Below, piece by piece: positions 1-9,493 of a DNA stretch of 64,000 bases. The stretch's first letter is position 1. Every line of letters begins with the position of its first letter. Source of the DNA: Prostheceraeus crozeri (Eukaryota; Platyhelminthes; Polycladida; Euryleptidae); NCBI GenBank assembly GCA_907163375.1, contig CAJQUW010013637.1, positions 468,777 through 532,776 of the forward strand, given 5' to 3'. Made by a program: the position numbers and the translations under genes. The notes under the pieces were generated by a model. It ran no database searches. It was not told where the DNA came from and saw only the letters and a list, made by a program, of their open reading frames with translations.

Positions 1-68
1 AGGCCTGTATTACTGCTCTATGAGAATATTGAAAATATTTCAATAAGTATTATCACACTCATTTATAG

Positions 69-294
69 GGAAATTGTTCGCTGCTTGCTGTCGCGCTCAT
101 CATTGAGAGAAGTTCGTCCTGGACCATCGAGGACACCAGCTGTCGGAGCGAAGCTGGATGAAGTGAAGCATCTTCCAGTCCCGGCCGGGAAACAAGGAAG
201 ATGCAAGGTCTGCATGAGAAACACCTGCATCAAATGCGACTTTTGCGATGTTCGGTTGCACACGCGTTGCTTTCGTGCCTTTCATGCAATCTGA
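69..294 (+). pseudogene. piggyBac-type transposase, C-terminal exon only
   Basis: This open stretch follows a good splice acceptor (TTTATAG before GGAAATTG) and ends at a TGA. The product ends in a short cysteine-rich cluster, with the motif RCKVCMRNTCIKCDFC followed by HTRCFRAFH. That pattern (CxxC, CxxC, then HxxC and a terminal FH) is the C-terminal zinc-binding tail usual in piggyBac transposases, which recognises the element ends. The residues before it (REIVRCLL, then a Pro/Arg stretch) also fit the end of that family. The catalytic part, if present, lies left of the window. I see no TTAA-flanked terminal repeat to the right, so this is either a truncated copy or the last exon of a domesticated gene. 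No in-frame start is used because it is a downstream exon. Confidence 0.6.
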
Positions 295-1061
295 ACAATG
301 CTGTTTTGCTACATTTGTACAATAATCATCCAAATATTCGTGTCATGTTTACATCTTCTGCACTAGTACATGTACATGTATGTAGGTCTACTTGTAGTTG
401 AAGAAAATTGAGACTTTTGTGATCATGCGAGTTTCCTTTGTGACAATAATGTAGCCTGCATAGTGCCATTTTGCTGCTTTTGCACATTATCCAAATACAG
501 TCGAATCCGCGGAAGTCGGATCCGCATAACTCGGATTTCCGGATAACTCGGATAAATTTTTTCCCCGAAATCTGCTTCTATTCTATCAATGCTGAAAAAT
601 TTGTCTAAGTCGAATCCTGTTAAGTCGAATTTCCGGCTACGTCGGACGGACAGGAAGGCCATTTTGTACGTAACTTTCATGCAACTCGGATAAATAACCG
701 AATTTGCTAGCCTAAGCAGAGAAATATTTCTTCTTCACCTAACCAACCATAGAGAAGATATGAAAGCCATGTGTTCTATAAATAGAATCTGGTTTTCCCA
801 ACGATATTTTAACTCCTAACAGGCAAGGGTTATATAAATTGAATCTGGTTTTCCCAGATCAGAAAGTTGTGTTCAGTTATATCAGTGTCACATTCATTGT
901 TATTCGATCGTCATGTCTAAACGGAAATTAAAAACATTAGATTTGAAGAAGAAAATTGAGATTATTGACTTTGTGGAAGCAAATCCTTCATATAAGCGTG
1001 TTGAAATTTCTAATAAATTTGACATTCCAACTTAGACGCTTAGTGATTTGTTGAAAAATCG

Positions 1062-3254
1062 CAGGCCTCCCAACGAATTTTAGTGAGAATATAGGCTAAA
1101 ATTATAGGTCCCAAAAAAATATATAGGCTTTTATAGGTTTTCATAATCTTATTATGTATAGGCATATTATTGTTTAATTGAAATTAAATTTATCATGTCA
1201 TCAATCTTGTTCAATTACATGTGAAACTCCAACCAAACTAATATGATCGTTCACGTAAATTCGATTGCAATTAATAAGTAGGTTTATTATGAGAAGTAGA
1301 TAAATTACGTAAATGCCAAAGTAAAATACGTTGAAAATTGCAGTCAACGACTATCATGCAATACATGCATTAATACGTTCAAGTGCTATTTAACTTTATG
1401 AATATTTTGTACATGTAGGGAGCTATAAAATATTAACATTCATTATAAAAAACTCTATTAAAAAATTACAAACTTCTCGGTTATTAGAGAAAGCAGTCTT
1501 TGGAAATTAAGAAAAATACTTCGTGAATTGTAAAGTTTTGTACAAAAATTTACTTACAGCTTTACCGAACAGAAAACTTCAAAACAAACACTTGTAAAAA
1601 TGTCCAATCTTTCCACTAAAAAGTTAAAAAGTTCAATAAGTGAAAATGTGACACTAGTTAAATAATCTATACAAAAAATGAGGACAAGCAAATTGCTATC
1701 ACTACAGTCAACTATCTCTCATCAACAGAGTTGAAGTTCGTTACTACAGTCTTTTTTTTTATTGTCATTTCGTGGTAAGTTGTCATGAGCTGCCGCTTTT
1801 TATTCTGTAATTCAAGTTGCTTCTTTGCGGATGTTTCGATTTTTTCTTTTGCCAATCGCAAAAGATCTGATGCTATACTGATGACATCCATATCCTTCTT
1901 TTTTATTCTTTCATCGAGACGGGTTTGTGCATCCTTTAATAGAAGATTGGCTCTCGACGTTTCAACGTTAATGTTTTCTTCGTCTTTCGCAATAAGACAT
2001 GTTTGCGCGTCCATTTTTTCTATTTTTTCATTGTGTTCCTTTTCTGCTTGAATTTCTTTTTCTTCGCGTTCTTTCTTTTCCTGTTTAAGTTTTTCCGCCT
2101 TTTTCCTTTCTTCCTCGAATTCCTGTTGATACACCTTCGAAGATGCCCTCGCCACGCTGATAAGGTCTTTCGTGATGGGAACGTTTGTAATGCCATCAAA
2201 TGATCGGACAGTGTCTTTACATGCTCTTATTCCGATTACAGATTTTGCAGAAAGCGCTGTTCTATCCGTACCAAGCAATCGTTTATTAACTGAAAGTCCC
2301 CTTTCTGAGTCGGCATTGCTGTGAGCCAATGTGAGAGCTGCTTTTACGACACGGGAAAGATTCGGGTATTTCTTTCTTCCACTTACTGATTCATGTTCTA
2401 GTATCTGAGACCAGAATTCATCAATGCGGATTTCATGAATGTCTGACTAAACTTTTTCTTCACCGTACAATTTCCATTCGTCGATGATTTTCACGATGTC
2501 GTCATCTTTGAGAAAAGGCATCGCTTCTGCTATGATTTTGATATAGCGACATCTTTTCTTGTTGGATTGTTCTTTTGGATGTAGTACGCGGAGGGCTCGA
2601 AGTATTTTGTTATCATGTGGAAGTTTATCGATCAAGTACTGCGATGCAGTTTGGTAGAATGACAGTATCTGTTTCATGACTTCATCCTTCGATTTCGATT
2701 CGACCTTCTCAATCGCGTCTCTGGCTGCATGTCCGATTTCAATATCTTCATTAGCCAAATGGTTCTGTGACACATCGATTGATTTCAACTTCTTTGAGTT
2801 TTCTTTTACATAACTCTGGTTTTGAAAGCGGAACAAGACAGACTTTATCAAATCACACATAGAAGGATATAGATAATGTATCAAAAGGCCTTCTGTTTGA
2901 CAAGTAAACAATACGAACAGTTCAACAACCAGACTGAACCAATCGAAAATCATTCACGAGTAATAACTGCTGATCATTGGGCACACGAGGAACAAAATCA
3001 ATCACCGACCTTCAAAAGACGAATAACACACAATCTGAAACCAGATTGTATTAAAAATTGCTTTCCTTATCGATAATCAAGAAAACTTACGTGAAATGTA
3101 AAATAGCATAAGAAATGTGATCATCTCAGTCAAAAATCATAAGAAGTCCGAAAAAATAGGTTTATATAGGTTTTATAGGTTATTTTTTAAAAATATATGT
3201 CAGTTTTTAAAAAATAGGTTTTTATAGGTTTTATAGGTTTTTTTGGGAGGCCTG
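1062..3254 (-). mobile_element. hAT-type element with 6-bp target duplication
   Basis: The ends are inverted repeats CAGGCCTCCCAA on both sides, followed inward by repeated TATAGGTT-type words. The flanking 6 bp AAATCG (1056-1061 and 3255-3260) are identical, and removing one copy restores the reading frame of the interrupted Tigger transposase, which fixes the boundaries. The only coding remnant is the C-terminal half of a hAT transposase on the minus strand, so the copy is non-autonomous. A 6-bp duplication differs from the 8 bp of most hAT elements and matches the second hAT at 9494-11505. Confidence 0.85.
1712..2953 (-). pseudogene. hAT transposase, C-terminal part
   Basis: Read on the minus strand, the frame contains the hAT dimerisation signature HSNADSERGLSVNKRLL, followed by about 130 residues rich in Lys and Glu that should form a long coiled coil. 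The upstream part (to 2953) has an acidic region ending DDDIVKIIDEWKLYGEEKV. An in-frame TAG at 2447-2449 separates it from the signature part, and the frame is otherwise continuous across the gap. The BED finger and most of the RNase-H-like catalytic domain are missing. The charged coiled-coil tail after the dimerisation domain is unusual for hAT proteins and recurs in the other 6-bp-duplication element in this window. Confidence 0.7.
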
Positions 3255-4844
3255 AAATCGTGAACAATTGAGAATTATTTTTAACCAGTCTTCTCAAAAT
3301 CTTTCTCGAAAACGTCAACGACGGAATCAATACGAAGAAGTTGATCAATGTTTATTGGAGTGGTTTACTGAGCGAAGGAGCAAAAATTTATGCATAGATG
3401 GTGAAGTCCTGCGCGCAAAAGCAACCGAATTTGCTAAAGCTTTGGATATTGACGTCGAAATATCTGCGTCTTGGATTAGTCGTTGGAAAGTGAGGCATGA
3501 CATTTGTCAGAAAAAACAAGCCGGAGAAAGCGCTGATGTCACAGAAGAATCGTTGCATGACTGGAAAAATACGCAGCTTCCTGCCTTACTCGATCGATAC
3601 TCTGCAGACGACATATTTAATGTGGATGAGACCGCCCTTTTTTGGAAACTGATGCCGGATCGGTCGTTAGTCTTCAGAAAGGAAGATTCACACGGAGGGA
3701 AGAAATCTAAAGATCGGATAACTATTCTAGTTGCAGCGAGTATGACCGGCGAAAAGCTTCCGATTCTCGTCATTGGTCGTGCTACAAAGCCGAGATGCTT
3801 CAAAGGAGTTGTCCATCTTCCACTTCGCTATGAAGCAAATTCGAAGGCTTGGATGACACGGTCCATTTTTCAGTCTTGGCTTCGTCGTTTAGACCTCAAA
3901 ATGAAGCAGCAAAATCGAAAAATTGCCATGGTGTTAGACAATTGCAGTACACATTCTATTGATTCGCAACTTACCAACATCGAGCTTATCTATCTACCTC
4001 CGCATACAACTTCTAAATCGCAACCTATGGACGCTGACATGATTTACAGCCTGAAGCGCCGCTACAGAAAGAGTCTCTTAATCAAGCGTCTGGCAGCATT
4101 CGATGCATCTATCGACTTCACAATGTCTCTCCTCGAAGCTTATCATATGCTTCGAAAGTCATGGGAAGATCTGCCGTCATCGGTAATCAAAAACTGCTTT
4201 ATAACTTGTGGTTTCATGGAGGGTAACGCAAATGATGCCCCAGCCGATGAGGAATATCCAAATATTTTCGAAAGACTTCAGAGATTTTTAACATTCGACA
4301 CACCCATCAACCTTCATCAATTTGCTACCGTTGATGATGAGGTTGAGACGCGAGCTACCCTTACTGATGCTGCTATTGTTGCTCAGCATACCCAACGAGC
4401 AGAAAGTGATGATGACATTAAAGGCGACGCAGCACTGGTAATGCCATCGATAGTCCAATTATTAGGGGCCCTAAAAACAATGGAAACATGGTCTTTACTC
4501 TCGTCTGAGGCATCAGAAAGTGATTATGACTATTTCCAAAGATTGGAGTTGCGTGTTGTCTCCACATACTCAAAAAACAGACAAGTATCACGGACTTTTT
4601 CTCCAAAAAGATGTGTTTTATACTTTTTATAAACATCAGTTTAATGACGATAAATGATATGTATACGTACAATTAGTACATGTAATTGTATGATATGTGT
4701 TATTTGTGATATGTAGGCCTAAATACCATACAAATAAAATCATACATTGAGAATATTTTGCTGTTTTCATATAACTCGGATTTCCGGATAACTCGGATTT
4801 TTTTCTCAGTCCCATGAGATCCGACTTATGCGGATTTGACTGTA

Positions 4845-5911
4845 CATATGTAGGATAATTTCCTACTTTTGTCATCTAATTGATCATTGTTGAATTCATA
4901 TTACTTGCTCACGGTGTTGAAAATTCAAGGTTTGGGAAAGAAGATTTTTGCATTTTTGTTGACCAGGCCTGCAGAAAACAAAATTTTCACAAAAAGAGGG
5001 TGTAGCACATCCTTTTAGATGGAGAAGTAACCATACATATCAGTTTCATCGATTTTTTCCAAAAAAATAATTCGGCGCCTAATGAGTTAAACGTCGAAGA
5101 GGAATAAGACAATCATTTCATTTCCGTCCTTGAAGGAATATTGCCAGCCTTGGAAAATAGCTGTGATAATATTCAAACACTAAATTCCATGAAAAGAAGA
5201 TTGGAAGATGTGAATCGGGAATTGAGAGTTTTAGCACATTCAATGGATACCTCAGCTGCAACGAGTCACAGCAACTACGTAGAGGAAATTGGTGAGACTT
5301 TGTACTAAATCTTACCGTGGTATGCGGATTCGTACTTACGGCACCCTTTAAGGCTGTTACCACATGTCTCGCACCCCGAATTCACATGACACAAGCTCGC
5401 ACCCTCTTCACACAATCTGCGCCCGCCTACCAATGCGTCCCTCGCTTTTTCTTTCACATGAATAACTTAGTCATCAACCTTCACGCAATACATCCCATCC
5501 GCTCAACTCAGGTCAAAACAGCCAAATGTTTCCTTCCTACAGTGATTCAAAAGTCAGATTTTCAACACTTTCAACATTAATAGATGAACAATATCTGAAA
5601 TGATCGTGTTGCTGTAATAGTAGGCCTATAGATTGTAGATAATTGATGTCTGATCTGGACTGAGACGCAAGATATCAAACACCGAACTCCTCGAGCAATG
5701 CTAATCTTGCCTTATCTGCATCTGGCAGTTGAGCCAATGACTGTAACGACACAGAGTGTCATCAGTTTATTTGAAGTATCTGAAATATTGAAATACTGTG
5801 ACAAAACTTGCTTTCACGCTGTCCTAATTTGATACGATGTTGATGGCTTTCACGAAACTCTCATGAAATCCTCAATAAAAGATTTGCAAGTATTTTGACA
5901 TTGTACATGTA
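4845..5911. other. Inter-element DNA, one possible exon
   Basis: Sequence between the Tigger and the mariner-type element. Apart from the possible exon at 5109-5291, the open frames here are short, have no recognisable motif and look accidental. Confidence 0.5.
5109..5291 (+). other. Possible internal exon, unrecognised
   Basis: An open stretch of about 60 codons lies between an AG (GAATAAG) and a consensus donor (G before GTGAGAC at 5292). The translation is an amphipathic, Leu/Glu-rich helix-like sequence containing LENSCDNIQTLNSMKRRLED and then VNRELRVLAHSM, which looks more like real protein than the shadow frames nearby. I do not recognise the family. The acceptor lacks a strong pyrimidine tract, and the neighbouring exons would have to lie beyond transposon-filled introns. 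It could equally be a chance open frame. Confidence 0.22.
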
Positions 5912-6260
5912 TGAAGGGTGTTTCACTTGATCTTGCCGGTCTTTGAAAGCTATGTGCGAGTTGAATTGAAGCTCTATTTCCAACTTTGTGTCTACTGGTG
6001 ACTCAATTTCTATGACTTGATCTTGATTTGAACTATGACTCGATATTGATTTGAAATACCATCTCATTTGTGTTTCAGTTTCCTGCCGTTCACCATGAAT
6101 TACGACGGATACAGTTATGCAGAAATCGAGCATATTGTTTCTTATGCAATAGCCTATGATAACTGCGAAGCTGCAAGACGCTTGTTCTACGAAAATTTTG
6201 CTAAGGTTGCTCCGCCTGTGCGCACGATTTATTCAAACAATAACCGTCTCTTGCAGAAGT

Positions 6261-6370
6261 GTGGACCTAGACCTCAGGTTCGGATTGACCTGAGGTTTAC
6301 GGAGACCTCAGGTCTGAAGTTCTGTTGAGAAGTGTGGTTTTGCTGAGGTTTTTCGCAGACCTCAGGTCTA
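6261..6370. repeat. Left cluster of GACCTGAGGTC palindromes
   Basis: Just inside the left end of the Harbinger element the palindrome AGACCTGAGGTCT, or one half of it, occurs about five times in 110 bp, on both strands. A matching cluster sits at the right end (7708-8058). Paired clusters of short palindromes at the ends of a transposon are usually transposase or Myb-protein binding sites. Confidence 0.7.
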
Positions 6371-6496
6371 AAATGTGTAACCAAAAGCGCGCGCACATCT
6401 GAGTGCTGATTGGATATCTATAGCACGTGTCAAGCAGTGGCGTTCCAGTTGAATCATAAATGCACTGTGCAGGAGTGAAAAAGCGCTGTGTTCAAC

Positions 6497-6952
6497 ATGT
6501 CAAAGTCAAATGATCGAGCTCCAAACTTCACTCCATTTGAGCGTTGTCACCTGGAGGAAATAATCAGTAGCCTGCCAATAGTGGAGGACAAGAGAAAAAC
6601 TTTTGAAATTGAGGAGGCAAAGAGGGAGGCTTGATCCTCTATTGTGGAAAAATTTAACTGCAATGAGAATGTTGTTCCTCGTTCAGAAGAAAAGATAAAG
6701 GTGAGTCTTTATTAACAATTTTACGTTGTATTTGCTGCCTACTTTTGATATAATTAAATTATCTCTATTTTGCAGTCACAATGGAAAAGAATGAAGATGA
6801 CATTCAAGAAGGAATCAGCAAATGAGAGACGAGAGAAATTCAAGACGGGTGGTGGCTCAGATCACTCGAAGGAATCACAAAGCTTGATCGCAAGTGTTCT
6901 GAAGCAGCAAGAGCCTCTCAGTGGAATTGCTGATGGCGATCATGCTAACTAA
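6497..6952 (+). pseudogene. Harbinger Myb/SANT-like DNA-binding protein, two exons
   Basis: The ATG at 6497 begins MSKSNDRAPNFTPFERCHLE, the start of the Myb/SANT-like protein that partners the Harbinger nuclease and carries it to the element ends. An intron with good sites (AAAG before GTGAGTC at 6701, TTTTGCAG ending 6775) joins EEKIK to SQWKRMKMTFKK in frame, giving the expected W-xx-MK helix and the family motif FKTGGGSD. The protein ends ADGDHAN, matching the conserved short tail of the family. One in-frame TGA at 6632-6634 stands where a Trp codon is expected, so this copy is broken by a single stop, though the splice sites remain good. Confidence 0.75.
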
Positions 6953-7050
6953 GGTAAAAAGACTATTTTCTTTTTATCCCATTCTGTGTACATGACTGCT
7001 TGTACTCCTTAACCATGTTGGCTTCACGATGAATCATGTCCTTCATGTTG

Positions 7051-7461
7051 TTATTGATCACCATTGACGTGCGGTGAACAATTCTTGAGACAGTTGATGT
7101 TGACTCCGAACAGGTCTCCCACTACACGAAGCGTACTTCCATCAGCATAGAATCGCAACGTAATCAACAGCTGAATTACAGGCTGAATGGGCTGACCTCT
7201 TCCGTCGCATGGCTGCTCCAAATGTGATCTCAAGCGTGTCACCATGCACTCCACTGACCTCTTGTGAAGACGACATCGATCGCGAAATTCGTAGTCATTG
7301 AAGAGAGTCAGTGGATTGGAACGGTCACGAATATTGCGATACACGGGAGAGTGCTGAGTAATAAATTCGCAGTAATCCATCTGTGTGATTTGAAAAAAGC
7401 AGTGAATCATGACAAGCGACAGGCGCCTATTATAGTACTTGCTGTGCGGTTGATTTTTCAT
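7051..7461 (-). pseudogene. Harbinger nuclease, N-terminal fragment
   Basis: The minus-strand frame contains DRSNPLTLFNDYEFRDR and the conserved QLLITLRFYADGSTLRVVGD, the N-terminal helical domain of Harbinger nucleases before the DDE core. The likely exon start is at the MDYCEFITQ Met, which follows an acceptor (CACACAG). Near 7100 the frame slips: the neighbouring frame carries the expected TVSRIVHRTSMVI. No DDE residues follow, so the catalytic region has been lost. It faces the Myb gene head-on, as in intact Harbinger elements. Confidence 0.7.
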
Positions 7462-7707
7462 GACAACAGATCAGAATACATCACTAGACCAGGTGGTCGA
7501 CAAGTCGCCAAAGACAGCGGACAAACCATGTTTATTGTTGTGTTGAAAGTTTTGCCAAATATTTCCATAACTGCTGAACCGCAAGCTTCCAGATTTTGCA
7601 AGATTGTGCTTGACAGTATTCAGCAGGCTTTGGCAAAGGCTGTCTCGTTTTCATGGGATCAATCAGTTGGTTCATGTGGATGAAAGGCAAGAAAGTATGA
7701 ACTTAGA

Positions 7708-8058
7708 CCTGCCCTAGGTGAGGTAACAAATCTTGTACCTCAGGTCATAAATTCTATGCCCTTTCAAGTGCCATTTAGACCTCAGGTTTATATAGACCAC
7801 AGTTCTGCAACAGAAAATATTCGACTTCAGGCCTGCGAAGACCTGAGGTCAAGATAAACCAGACTTTTGCAACATAAAGTTAGACCCCAGATAATCTAGA
7901 CTTCAGGTCGAAGTTAGACCTCACTTTTACAACAGAATTCTCGATCTCAGGTCTTCTGCAACACTTCTGCAACAGAAATTTTAGGACGCAGCTATTTTTG
8001 GCTCATTTAGACCTGAGTTCTAGATAAACCACACTTCTGCAAGAGACGGTCTAGACCT
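7708..8058. repeat. Right cluster of GACCTGAGGTC palindromes
   Basis: About ten full or partial copies of the palindrome GACCTGAGGTC, interleaved with the words CTTCTGCAACA and TAGACC, fill the right end of the Harbinger element. The cluster mirrors the one at 6261-6370. Confidence 0.7.
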
Positions 8059-9070
8059 CAGGTGTTCTTCCACCATCCCATGCTGGTGATCAAATTAAGC
8101 GCACACTCAGACGAGAAAGTCAGTGAAATTATTGGAGCATTCGGTGATGACCCTCAAACATCCCAAAGAAAAGTTGCTCTTCAATGTGAAACTTCATTGG
8201 CAACCGTGAACCGAGTTTTAAAACATAAAAATCTCAGACCATGAAAACTTGCGAAAGTTCAGGAGTTGAAATTTTCCGACTTGCAACAACGTGTGTCATT
8301 TTGTGAATGTATTCTTCAACAAAATCGTGATAATACGCAATGGTCAAATAACATCGTATTCAGCGACGAAGCAACTTTCCATTTGAATAAGAGAGTCAAC
8401 ATACATAACTTTTTTTATTATTCATATATAAATCCACATATGACTGAAACGAAACCAATGAGGTCGCCTTCTGTCTGCGTCTGGGCTATGACTACGTACC
8501 GACACGGCATCGTAAACTACGTCTTTGATGGTAGCGTCAATGGAAAGAAGTACTCACATTTTTTAGAGACAATAGTGTTCCCATTCCTCGGAAGAAAACG
8601 CAACACCATATTTCAGCAAGACGGTGCTCCGGCACATTACAGTTCGTATGTACGAAGTCTTCTTGATAAAAATTTGCCTCATTGTTGGATTGGGCGTGGT
8701 GGTGCCTTTTCTTGGACATGAACGACTTTTGGCACTGGGGTTACGTAAGAGACAATGTTTATCGAAATCCCAAGCCCCAGACTATTCCAGAACTTACTGA
8801 GTGCATCACAAATTTCATGAACTATTTTGAAATCGAAATGATCCACAGAGACAATGAAAATTTTGTCAAAAGATGTGAAATGTGCATAGAGTTTGAAGGA
8901 TCCCATTTTAAACAATTGCTTTAATCTAGACGTGTCTTGTAGCAATGTTTTTGTTTTTTTCAAAGTATGAGCCCTAATCTTGATGGTGACTGAAATTCGT
9001 TGAAAAAACTTAATAAGATGCGTTTTTATTTAGCTAAAGACCGGAAGGATCAAGTGAAACACCCTGCATA

Positions 9071-9487
9071 TAGATAGAGTTGCATTTTATAATTTCACAA
9101 CTATTTCACGGCGTGCACACAGATCGGTCCACTGTTCGAGAAGGATACCATCCATATCACGATCATCGATAAACTGTTGGATGTGGGGAGTTAGTCGAGC
9201 AATGATCTTCATCGTGATGAATAATTCACATTGCTAGTTTACCGTATACACAGACAGCTATTTAGGCTACATAGATCATCTTTTCGGTGCATTCCTCATT
9301 GAACAACAGACCTACCGAGAAATGCATCTCAAGGCTGCAGACAGTAATTATACAGCATCCTCTCTGATTTACTATGGCTGCTTTGCACTAGTCTCCAAAA
9401 CCACTTTGTTTACAGCCATCATCAGTTAATAGAAGCATCCGGAGACGCCGTACAGAAAAGCTATTTCATGGTACATAATGCACATTT
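9071..9487. other. Gap without a gene
   Basis: Unique-looking AT-rich sequence between the mariner-type element and the second hAT. I see no open frame, repeat or RNA gene in it. Confidence 0.5.
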
Positions 9488-9493
9488 TTAGTG

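Larger units (their letters stand above)
913..4632 (+). pseudogene. Tigger transposase (DDE), split by the hAT insertion
   Basis: The ATG at 913 begins MSKRKLKTLDLKKKIEII, the N-terminal CENP-B-type helix-turn-helix of pogo transposases. An in-frame TAG lies at 1033-1035. The frame is cut after 1061 by the hAT element and resumes exactly at 3261, so the two halves read as one protein (LLKN-REQLRII) if the insert and one target copy are ignored. The second half has a second CENP-B-like helix domain and the DDE domain: NVDETALFW (first Asp), VLDNCSTH (second Asp) and QPMDADMI (third Asp). Near the end a frame slip between about 4500 and 4570 puts the usual tail, QTSITDFFSKK, in the next frame. 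The copy is inactive through the stop, the slip and the insertion. Confidence 0.85.
498..4842 (+). mobile_element. Tigger/pogo DNA transposon with a nested hAT
   Basis: Terminal inverted repeats begin CAGTCGAATCCGC on the left and, on the complementary strand, CAGTCAAATCCGC on the right. Both ends are flanked by TA (496-497 and 4843-4844), the target duplication of the Tc1/mariner/pogo superfamily. Inside the ends the word ATAACTCGGAT is repeated several times, a typical subterminal binding-site arrangement. The element encodes a Tigger transposase and was later split by a hAT element at 1062-3254. Without that insertion it would be about 2.15 kb, a normal Tigger size. Confidence 0.9.
6234..8052. 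mobile_element. PIF/Harbinger element, internally deleted
   Basis: The ends are inverted: CCGTCTCTTGCAGAAGTGTG on the left and its complement at about 8029-8052 on the right. The interior holds the two genes diagnostic of Harbinger elements, a Myb/SANT-like gene on the plus strand and the nuclease N-terminus on the minus strand. The DDE part of the nuclease is missing, so this is a deletion derivative. I could not settle the target duplication because the mariner frame around the right edge has decayed; the ends are good to about 10 bp. Confidence 0.75.
6095..8924 (+). pseudogene. Mariner-family transposase, split and decayed
   Basis: The ATG at 6095 starts MNYDGYSYAEIEHIV, a mariner N-terminal helix-turn-helix in which YS-x-AE is typical. 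The protein runs to about 6233, is interrupted by the Harbinger element, and resumes near 8058. The catalytic half shows FSDEATFHLN (first Asp), IFQQDGAPAH (second Asp) and, after a frame slip near 8690, a segment FWHWGYVRDNVYRNPKP where this family normally has SPDLTPLDFFLWG. It ends at a TAA after FEGSHFKQLL. There is also a TGA after KNLRP (8242-8244) and a frame change just after the insert. The copy is clearly dead. Confidence 0.75.
5912..9068 (+). mobile_element. Tc1/mariner-type element with nested Harbinger
   Basis: The left end reads TGAAGGGTGTTTCACTTGAT and the right end, complemented, TGCAGGGTGTTTCACTTGAT; both continue into a shared CGGTCTTT. TA dinucleotides flank both (5910-5911 and 9069-9070). 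The transposase frame runs left to right and is split by a PIF/Harbinger element at about 6234-8052. Without it the element is about 1.3 kb, the usual mariner length. Confidence 0.85.

Noticed and set aside
1785-2203. Plus-strand Phe/Ser-rich open frames
   Set aside because: Antisense of the charged hAT tail; composition is explained by the complement of Lys/Glu codons.
7264-7683. 139-codon plus-strand frame in the first Harbinger
   Set aside because: Partly opposite the nuclease fragment and without any recognisable motif.
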